Notes under the pieces: model-generated
Database searches by the model: none
The model's input: the letters and a program-made list of their open reading frames with translations, nothing else
What the model was told of the DNA's origin: nothing
Source: CAG-390 sp051867815
GTDB lineage: Bacteria > Bacillota > Clostridia > Oscillospirales > CAG-272
NCBI GenBank assembly: GCA_051867815.1
Contig: JBJDZD010000141.1
Location: 1-64,000, forward strand
DNA length: 64,000 nt
Direction: 5' to 3'
In this document: one piece after another, positions 34,901 to 40,670 of the stretch
Layout: each line of letters starts with the position of its first letter
Numbering within the stretch: position 1 is the first letter of the stretch
Program-made: the position numbers and the translations under genes

Positions 34901-35480
34901 TGCGGACGGAACTAAGGTGACCCTTTGCGGCATCATTTCATCCGTAACGCAAAAAACGACCCGTAAGGGCGGCAGTATGGCTTTTGCCACCCTTGAGGAT
35001 CGTTCCGGCTCGCTGGAGCTTGTCATATTTTCAAAGCAATATGAAGCATACCGCAGGCATATCGAGGAAGACAACGCCGTTTGCATAACGGGTACCGTTT
35101 CACGCCGCGAGGGCGAGCGAAGTAAGATTATCGTCAACTCCGCCGCCATGCTTCTGACCGACGAGGAGTTCGGACGCAGAAAGGCGGAGCCGTCGAAGCA
35201 GGCTCGCCCGGCACAAAATGCGCCGCAAGGTGCGTCGACACCACGATCTGCACCCGTTAAGCCGCCGTCCGTCGTCTATATCCGAGTGCCCTCGAGAGCA
35301 TCCGAGATATACAAAAAATGCGAGAACATCGTTGAGATCTTTGAAGGCCTCACTCGCGTCAGCTTTTATTTCGCCGATACCAAGAAGTACAGCGAGTATC
35401 CGCACGGAATCGATATATCCGATACCGCGATAAAGGAGCTTAAAAGGCTCGCGGGAGACGATTCGGTCGTCACGAAATAA
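31950..35480 (+). CDS. dnaE: DNA polymerase III alpha subunit, DnaE type
   Basis: 1176 residues. PHP domain at the N-terminus (FVHLHLHTEYSLLDG, AMTDHGAMYG), C-family polymerase core (GPGRGSGCGSLVAWC and the catalytic aspartates of PDFDIDFCYNRRDEV), helix-hairpin-helix region and an OB-fold at about 985-1075 (KVTLCGIISSVTQKTTRKGG). No 3'-5' exonuclease insertion as in PolC. GTG 31941 is possible, but AAGGTG is spaced well for ATG 31950 and MGDFVHLHLHTEY matches family starts. The gene ends overlapping the convergent BofC-like gene by 11 bases. Confidence 0.96.
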   Translation: MGDFVHLHLHTEYSLLDGACRIKDIPEAVIAAGHSAVAMTDHGAMYGTMQFYRTCKAKGIKPIIGCEVYVAPGSRFERIAGREGGSHHLVLLCENETGYRNLTYMVSKAFTEGFYSRPRVDLELIRHHSEGLIALSACLSGEIPSALCAGDRERAENIAKTYKQIFGKDRFYIELQNHGIAEQRQILPELYALAKELDIPVVATNDVHYLRKSDARAQTVLMCIQTNTTMADGGRPGFETEEFYYKSTLEMERLFGGFEGAIENTVKIADMCNVELEHEGYVLPTFPLKDGENAADVLRLHTYEGLERLASAGRLPAEGYTFEDYMKRADYELDVIHSMGYDDYFLIVADYVGFAKGAGIPVGPGRGSGCGSLVAWCTSITDIDPLRFDLFFERFLNPERVSMPDFDIDFCYNRRDEVLAYVKEKYGEDRVSQIITFGTLAARAAIRDCGRALGMSYAEVDEIAKLIPRELDVTIEQAMVVPALKERYDSSDDIRELIDTARLLEGMPRNVSVHAAGVVITERPVLEYLPLAVSNGAVVTQFDMDTVASLGLLKFDFLALRYLTIIDDAVKQIREKDPDFDLETVDISDKKTYELISTGQTSGVFQLESSGMKSMLTNLCPESIDDILAAIALYRPGPMESIPKYIEGKNAQDKVEYAHPLLEPILRPTYGCIVYQEQVMNIFRTVAGFSFGRADIVRRAMSKKKASALAAERDNFIDGAARRGVDRETAEKLFEDMSSFASYAFNKSHAAAYAMLSFRTAYLKAHYPREYFSALLTSVLGNADKIAEYIAEANKFGIRVLPPDINRSMLDFHVSGDDITFGLLALKNVGRQFVERLILERIDRPFASFSEFLERMADGDLNRRMVESLIKAGAFDSLGVYRSRLLATLDEALMAISRKSHGNIAGQMDMFSMSESDIGGGESIVYPQIPELPTKELLYMEREVAGLFFSGHLLDGYGLHIKSLEPLSISEVTGGEDDDEDASLADGTKVTLCGIISSVTQKTTRKGGSMAFATLEDRSGSLELVIFSKQYEAYRRHIEEDNAVCITGTVSRREGERSKIIVNSAAMLLTDEEFGRRKAEPSKQARPAQNAPQGASTPRSAPVKPPSVVYIRVPSRASEIYKKCENIVEIFEGLTRVSFYFADTKKYSEYPHGIDISDTAIKELKRLAGDDSVVTK

Positions 35481-35931
35481 TATCGTAGACGGCACTCATT
35501 GCCTTCTCAAAATCCGAAAATTCTATTCCTTTTTGCAGTAAATCTCTGTCTTTTTCGTGCAGGTCGTTTTCGTTGATTATGCGCTCGTAGAGCTTGTCCT
35601 CGCCGCGGCTGACGACGAGCCTGCCATCCTTGAGAATGAGAACGAAGTTCTGCGGTGCGGGCTGTGCCGTGTCGTCCTGCTCCGAACTTTCGGCGGCCTT
35701 GGATGTTTCATCGGCTTCGGCGGTCTCAGTTTCGGGATCGCCGCCCCCTGTCGGAACGGCGGCGGTGCTGTCCGGCGTGTCGCTATACTCCGAAACGGGA
35801 AGGGTCGTTTCCGTGCCGCCCTGCAACCCGTGGCTGTATGCCCTTGCAACCGTGAAAACGGCAAAGGCGGAAACGATCAGCGCGACTATGGAAATGCACA
35901 CAAAGGTGATAATGAGGCTTTTACTCTTCAT
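35470..35931 (-). CDS. Single-pass membrane protein with BofC-like C-terminal domain (tentative)
   Basis: 153 residues. N-terminal anchor (about 7-29), a low-complexity Thr/Glu/Asp/Ala-rich linker (40-95), and a compact C-terminal domain of about 58 residues (NFVLILKDGRLVVSRGEDKL then DLHEKDRDLLQKGIEF). The last part resembles the C-terminal domain of BofC, a regulator of SpoIVB signalling in Bacillus sporulation; this is judged by eye only. AAGGATC precedes the ATG. It converges on dnaE with an 11-base overlap. Confidence 0.6.
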   Translation of the reverse strand: MKSKSLIITFVCISIVALIVSAFAVFTVARAYSHGLQGGTETTLPVSEYSDTPDSTAAVPTGGGDPETETAEADETSKAAESSEQDDTAQPAPQNFVLILKDGRLVVSRGEDKLYERIINENDLHEKDRDLLQKGIEFSDFEKAMSAVYDIIS

Positions 35932-36053
35932 TTTTGATCCTTTTACAAATTTTTTTGCTTACGCTGAATATATTATCGACCGATATTCATAAAATATTCA
36001 AAAATGTATGATAATATGGTAGCACACACATTTTACGATAACGGAGTAACCAA

Positions 36054-38714
36054 ATGTCAAATAAAAAAATAAATTGGGGAGAAGAACTGAAAACAGCCGG
36101 CAGGGCAGGCATTTCGGGCGTCGGAAAATTCTTTCAGATACTCGCAAACGTGCTGATAACCATCCTGCTGATAATTGCACTGACGGGTATTTTGGTCGTT
36201 TGTGCCTTTTCGGTGTATATAAACAACTATGTTGAGACCGAAATAGACGTTGAGCTTTTCAAAATGGACAACGTCACAGGCTCCACAACCACTCATATTT
36301 ACCGTGTTGAATACGATACTCTTCTTGACCGCATCAATCGCAACGGCACAATAGTTGAAATGGATTCTGAGGCAGACAAGCAGTTGCAGGGTGAGGTTGA
36401 CCAGACCTATGTTACGCTTGACAAGATCCCGGATAACATGGTCAATGCAATAATCGCCATTGAGGACAAGCGCTTCATGACGCACAGCGGAGTTGACTGG
36501 CGCCGCACCGTCGGTGCCGGCTTGACCTTCTTCACAGGCGGCGGTTACGGCGGCTCCTCCATCACGCAACAGCTTATCAAGAATGTTACGGGCGAGGACG
36601 ATTACTCCATTCAGCGTAAGATCCAGGAGATCTTCTGGGCGCTCGATCTTGAAACCAAGATGGATAAAGAGGAAATAATCGAGCTTTATCTTAATATCGT
36701 AAATTTCGGCCACGGTTCCAACGGCGTTCAGGCGGCGGCTCACAATTATTTTTCCAAGGATGCCTCCGAGCTAACTCTTATCGAGTGCGCGGCGATAGCC
36801 TGCATCACGAAAAACCCGTCATATTACGACCCGGTATATTATCCCGAGCATAATGCGAAAAGACGAAACGTAGTTCTTTACGAAATGTACGAGCAGGGTC
36901 TTATCACCTACCGCGAATATGACGAAGCGCGCAATCAGGAGCTTGTCCTCAACGTTCCCGGAAGCGACGCTCCCGACACGGACGAGGATACCTCGGGCGT
37001 CAATTCGTGGTATGCCGACATGGTAATTGAGGACGTAATAGACGACCTCATGGAAAAGTACAACTATTCGGAGAAGATGGCAGCCATTCTCGTATACAAC
37101 GGCGGCTTGAACATCGTTTCCCTCGTTGACCCCGATATTCAGAAGGTGCTGGAGGATGCTTTCCTTGACGACAGTAACTTCCCCGAGGATAAATCGGGTA
37201 TAAAGGCGCAATGCTCCGCCATTGTGATCGACCCGTATACGGGTGACGTCCTCGGCGTCGTGGGCGCAAGGGGAGAGAAAACGGCAAACCGTATTCAGAA
37301 CTTTGCCACGATGACCAAGCGTCCTCCCGGCTCGGCGATCAAGCCCTTGTCGGTTTATGCTCCGGCGTTTGAAAAGGGCTTGCTGACATGGTCGACCGTT
37401 ATGGAAGATACTCCGCACAGCTATCCCGGTAATAAGGCGTGGCCCAAGAACTCCTATAATCTCTATGCCGGATACGTAAACGCCAAATACGTCATTCGCC
37501 GTTCTACCAACACCACGGCAGTCAAGATGGTTGAGAAGGTCGGACTGCAGAATGCTTTTGATTTCTGTTACGATACGCTCAATATGAAGAGCATGATCGA
37601 GTACGGTGAGCTTTCGGACGGTACGCCCTATACCGACGTCGGCCTTGCCTCTCTCGCGCTCGGACAGCTCAACTACGGCGTTACCGTTCGTGAGATAACC
37701 GCGGCTTACTCCATTTTCGTAAACAGCGGCATATACAGCAAGCCTAATTCCTACCTTAAGGTCACCGATGCAAACGGAAACGTACTGCTTGAGAACGGCT
37801 ACGAGGGCACGGTTGCAATCTCCGAGGAGACCGCGTCGCTTATGACCATGCTGCTTGAGAGCGTTCCGAGAACCGGAGGTACTGCGTCGGCGTTGACCTT
37901 CGACAGCAAGTACGATATCGACGTTGCCGGTAAGACGGGTTCCGCAGGTGACTATTACGACAGATGGTTCATCGGCTTTACTCCCTATTATCTCTGCGGC
38001 GTATGGTACGGCTACGAATATCCCAAGTCTATCAGCGCATCGTCAAACCCCTGCCTGAAGGTATGGGATGCCGTCATGGGAAAGATCCACGAGGATCAGG
38101 TCATTGCAAAGATGCAGCCGGGCGACAAATATCTTGAATTCAACGTATCAAACAATCTCGTTCAGTGTACCTTCTGCAGGGATTCCGGACTTCTCATGAG
38201 CGAGGTCTGCTCCCACGACCCGCGCGGAGACCGCTCGGAGACGGGTTGGTTTATCAAGGGTACGGAGCCTACCGAATACTGCGATACCCACATCATGGTC
38301 GACTACGACTACGTTGAGAAGTCGATCGCGTGCGAGTGGTGTCCACCCGAAAACATCACTCAGGTCGCACTCATCAAGGTTGACCGCAAATTCCCCATAA
38401 ACGTAGCCGTTTACGATGCTCAGTATGGATATATGGAGCTGCCCTTCGACGTTATGCCGTATTCAACCGTATATTATCCCTATTACTTCAATTTGGGCGG
38501 CAAGGATTATTACGTCGGCTACACCTACGGCTATGTTCAATACAACAAGACTTGCTTAAAGCATTTCGACAGGCAGGCATGGAAGGATAAGGTCGCCGAG
38601 ATAATTGCAGGCGCGAATACGACTGCTCCTTTGCCGGAGACCACGGTGACACCGTCCGGTCTAAGTATAAGCCCGGAGAATTTGTTTACTTTTACCAAAA
38701 AGTACAAATGGTAA
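36054..38714 (+). CDS. Class A penicillin-binding protein (GT51 glycosyltransferase plus transpeptidase)
   Basis: 886 residues. Cytoplasmic tail and membrane helix (about 26-57), GT51 domain with the catalytic Glu in AIIAIEDKRFMTHSGVDWRR, GGSSITQQLIKN and KEEIIELYLNIVNFG, then a transpeptidase domain with SxxK at about Ser427 (PPGSAIKPLSVY), the SxN-like STNTTAVKM and KTG at about 626-628 (AGKTGSAGD). The C-terminus has CxxC pairs (CTFCRDSG, CEWCPPEN), perhaps metal-binding or disulphide-forming. It polymerises and cross-links peptidoglycan outside the cell. GGAG lies 8 bases before ATG. Confidence 0.93.
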   Translation: MSNKKINWGEELKTAGRAGISGVGKFFQILANVLITILLIIALTGILVVCAFSVYINNYVETEIDVELFKMDNVTGSTTTHIYRVEYDTLLDRINRNGTIVEMDSEADKQLQGEVDQTYVTLDKIPDNMVNAIIAIEDKRFMTHSGVDWRRTVGAGLTFFTGGGYGGSSITQQLIKNVTGEDDYSIQRKIQEIFWALDLETKMDKEEIIELYLNIVNFGHGSNGVQAAAHNYFSKDASELTLIECAAIACITKNPSYYDPVYYPEHNAKRRNVVLYEMYEQGLITYREYDEARNQELVLNVPGSDAPDTDEDTSGVNSWYADMVIEDVIDDLMEKYNYSEKMAAILVYNGGLNIVSLVDPDIQKVLEDAFLDDSNFPEDKSGIKAQCSAIVIDPYTGDVLGVVGARGEKTANRIQNFATMTKRPPGSAIKPLSVYAPAFEKGLLTWSTVMEDTPHSYPGNKAWPKNSYNLYAGYVNAKYVIRRSTNTTAVKMVEKVGLQNAFDFCYDTLNMKSMIEYGELSDGTPYTDVGLASLALGQLNYGVTVREITAAYSIFVNSGIYSKPNSYLKVTDANGNVLLENGYEGTVAISEETASLMTMLLESVPRTGGTASALTFDSKYDIDVAGKTGSAGDYYDRWFIGFTPYYLCGVWYGYEYPKSISASSNPCLKVWDAVMGKIHEDQVIAKMQPGDKYLEFNVSNNLVQCTFCRDSGLLMSEVCSHDPRGDRSETGWFIKGTEPTEYCDTHIMVDYDYVEKSIACEWCPPENITQVALIKVDRKFPINVAVYDAQYGYMELPFDVMPYSTVYYPYYFNLGGKDYYVGYTYGYVQYNKTCLKHFDRQAWKDKVAEIIAGANTTAPLPETTVTPSGLSISPENLFTFTKKYKW

Positions 38715-38734
38715 AGTGAAATTTTCAAAAACCA

Positions 38735-38763
38735 TTGACAAAACCCTTTCTTGGATGTATAAT
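38735..38763 (+). promoter_or_regulatory. Promoter of the lipoprotein gene
   Basis: Perfect TTGACA (38735-38740), 17-base spacer, perfect TATAAT (38758-38763), beginning 21 bases after the PBP stop. Confidence 0.92.
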
Positions 38764-38799
38764 AATGATACCACATCATGCTATGGAGGAAAAAACAGT

Positions 38800-39294
38800 A
38801 TGAAAAAGTTTTTTGCAATGACTCTCGCGGTTATTATGCTCGCTATGTGCTTCGCATCCTGCGCACCTGCGGAAGTTGATAACAGAATCAAGGTAACCAT
38901 CAACGTAAGAGACCTTCCCACAGAGGATGACCCCGACGGCGTTTACTTCCTTAAGACACCGTCAGACGTTGATTTCAAGGTAGATCCGGAAACAAAGCTT
39001 CTTGACGCTCTTACCGCTCTTTGCGCGGAGAGAGAGGGCGCATCCTATGAGGTGTCCGCAATCACCGGCGAGTTTATCAAGTTCGTTTACGGCTCGGAAA
39101 CGCTTGAAGGAGAAACCAAGAAGTTAGCCGAGGACAAGGAAGCAAACAAGACCCAGTACGTCATAACCCAGTTCGTCGTTACCGTAAACGGTACCGCGCT
39201 TAAGAACGAGGACATTGCAGGCTATGTTCTTCAAGACAACGACGTCGTTGAGATCCGTCTTACCGAGGGCGAACCTTTCTGGGAGAATAACTGA
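38800..39294 (+). CDS. Lipoprotein of unknown function (DUF4430-like candidate)
   Basis: 164 residues. Signal peptide with lipobox ending FASC, so Cys21 would be lipidated and the protein held on the outer face of the membrane. The mature part is beta-rich: IKVTINVRDLPTED, TKLLDALTALCAER, and VVTVNGTALKNEDIAGYVLQ followed by DNDVVEIRL, which recalls the ubiquitin-like or DUF4430 fold; this is not proven. ATGGAGG precedes the ATG by 10 bases. Monocistronic between its own promoter and a strong terminator. Confidence 0.72.
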   Translation: MKKFFAMTLAVIMLAMCFASCAPAEVDNRIKVTINVRDLPTEDDPDGVYFLKTPSDVDFKVDPETKLLDALTALCAEREGASYEVSAITGEFIKFVYGSETLEGETKKLAEDKEANKTQYVITQFVVTVNGTALKNEDIAGYVLQDNDVVEIRLTEGEPFWENN

Positions 39295-39308
39295 TAATTT
39301 CCAATAAC

Positions 39309-39341
39309 AAAAGACCCGAACCGAGCCGGTTCGGGTCTTTT
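39309..39341. terminator. Bidirectional terminator between lipoprotein and mnmA
   Basis: Perfect 14-bp stem AAAAGACCCGAACC / GGTTCGGGTCTTTT with loop GAGCC. Confidence 0.94.
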
Positions 39342-39342
39342 G

Positions 39343-40377
39343 TTAATCAAGGCAGATTATTCCGCCGCCCAGGAGGTCGTCGCCGTCAAAGAAAACGGCG
39401 GACTGACCGGGGGCAGGTGCCCGCTGTGGGCTTTCAAACTCAATGAGCGCCCTGCCGCCGCCGAGGGAGGTGACGGTCGCACGCCCCGGCTTCTTTGTAT
39501 AGCGAAGGCTGACGCTTGCCGTGAAAGGCGTATCGGGAAGGTCGCCGGCAAAATAGCGGCAGTTTTCGGCATACACTCGCGTGCGGTACAGCTCGTTCTC
39601 GCGGCAGAGGACGATGTTGCCGCTTTCGCCGTCAATGCTCCTGACATATAGGGGTGTGGGCGCGGAAATGCCAAGCCCTTTGCGCTGACCGACCGTGTAA
39701 AACAGAATGCCCCTGTGCGTGCCGAGAATATTGCCGCAGATGTCGGTGAAGGAGCCGGTCTTCGGCTCTTTTTTTGACCTTTCGCGCACAAAATCGCCGC
39801 AACCGATGCCCTTTATGAAGCATATATCCTGGCTGTCGGGAGAGGATGCCGAGGGGATGCCGAGCTTCGATGCAAGTGCGCGTATTTCGGGCTTCGTCAT
39901 GCCCGAAAGAGGGAATAAGAGGCGCAAAAGAACGTCTTCGCCGAGCATATACAGAAAATAGCTCTGATCCTTTGCTTTATCCGTCGCGGCGGTGATGACG
40001 GGATGCCCGTCGCGCCGACCGACTGAGGCGTAATGCCCCGTAGCGATATACTCACAGCCAAGCTCGTCCGCCGCCCGAAGCAGGCCGGGAAATTTGACGA
40101 AGCCGTTGCAAAGAACGCAGGGGTTGGGAGTGCGACCGCGCTCGTATTCCGCAACGAAAGGCGAGAGAACAAATTTCTCAAAGTCCGCTCGCATATCAAG
40201 GGTTATATGTGGTATTCCGATGGCATCCGCCACCTTTTTGGCGTTTGCGGCATCCTTTTCGTGAATGTCGTGCATGATGAGCGTTGCCCCCGTGACCTCG
40301 TAGCCCGATTGCATAAGGAGCACCGCGGCAGTACTGCTGTCAACGCCTCCGCTCATTCCGATAAGTACTTTTGACAT
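39343..40377 (-). CDS. mnmA: tRNA-specific 2-thiouridylase
   Basis: 344 residues. PP-loop GMSGGVDSSTAA for ATP pyrophosphatase activity, the first catalytic Cys in RTPNPCVLCNGFVKF and the second in SQDICFIKG. MnmA puts the 2-thio group on U34 of tRNA Lys, Glu and Gln, taking sulphur from a desulphurase. ATG 40377 is preferred (GAGG at 8-base spacing) over TTG 40383. The stop lies 2 bases from the bidirectional terminator. Confidence 0.96.
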   Translation of the reverse strand: MSKVLIGMSGGVDSSTAAVLLMQSGYEVTGATLIMHDIHEKDAANAKKVADAIGIPHITLDMRADFEKFVLSPFVAEYERGRTPNPCVLCNGFVKFPGLLRAADELGCEYIATGHYASVGRRDGHPVITAATDKAKDQSYFLYMLGEDVLLRLLFPLSGMTKPEIRALASKLGIPSASSPDSQDICFIKGIGCGDFVRERSKKEPKTGSFTDICGNILGTHRGILFYTVGQRKGLGISAPTPLYVRSIDGESGNIVLCRENELYRTRVYAENCRYFAGDLPDTPFTASVSLRYTKKPGRATVTSLGGGRALIEFESPQRAPAPGQSAVFFDGDDLLGGGIICLD

Positions 40378-40472
40378 GATCAATTCCTCAATTTTTTTAA
40401 TATTATATTATATTATTTTTGTTTTGTCAACAAAATTTACAATTCAATATGGTTTTTTTCTCAAAAATGTTG

Positions 40473-40478
40473 TATAAT
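40473..40478 (+). promoter_or_regulatory. Candidate -10 box for the secA leader
   Basis: TATAAT at 40473-40478; the -35 region is weak (TGGTTT). Predicted transcription start is near 40485, about 34 bases before the upstream ORF. Confidence 0.5.
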
Positions 40479-40513
40479 AAAATGAATATGTCTATTAAAA
40501 CTCAAAAAGGATA

Positions 40514-40670
40514 ATAGCGTGAAAAACAAAGCGCGTCAAAAATCGAAGTGCATCTGTTTCACGCCAAAATTGCTCTCAAACCGGGACCCAACCCATTTTG
40601 ATTTGCTTTGCAAATACGAGCAATTTTAATAAAATTTATTTGAGCCGCCCGCGGCGGTATGGAGATTGAT
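40514..40670 (+). repeat. Leader repeat copy A (upstream of secA)
   Basis: 157-bp near-copy of 9511-9668 (opposite strand). It contains the 36-codon ORF starting GTG 40519, stem GCGTGAAA/TTTCACGC, stem AAAATTGCTC/GAGCAATTTT, hairpin ATTTGC-TTT-GCAAAT, hairpin GCCGCC-CGC-GGCGGT (40644-40658) and GGAG (40661-40664), which is the secA ribosome-binding site. Confidence 0.9.
40519..40629 (+). CDS. Candidate upstream ORF (36 codons) in leader repeat A, ahead of secA
   Basis: GTG at 40519 with AAGGA (40507-40511) at 7-base spacing; stop TAA at 40627-40629, 41 bases before the secA ATG. The peptide starts VKNKARQKSKCICFTPK and ends DPTHFDLLCKYEQF. 33 of 36 residues match the ORF before the ywaF-like gene. 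It has no signal sequence, so it is unlike E. coli SecM although it occupies the same place relative to secA. A regulatory leader peptide is possible; a non-coding explanation is not excluded. Confidence 0.5.
   Translation: MKNKARQKSKCICFTPKLLSNRDPTHFDLLCKYEQF

Noticed and set aside
40519..40629. SecM homologue
   Set aside because: The upstream peptide has no signal sequence and lacks the FxxxxWIxxxxGIRAGP arrest motif; only the position before secA is shared.
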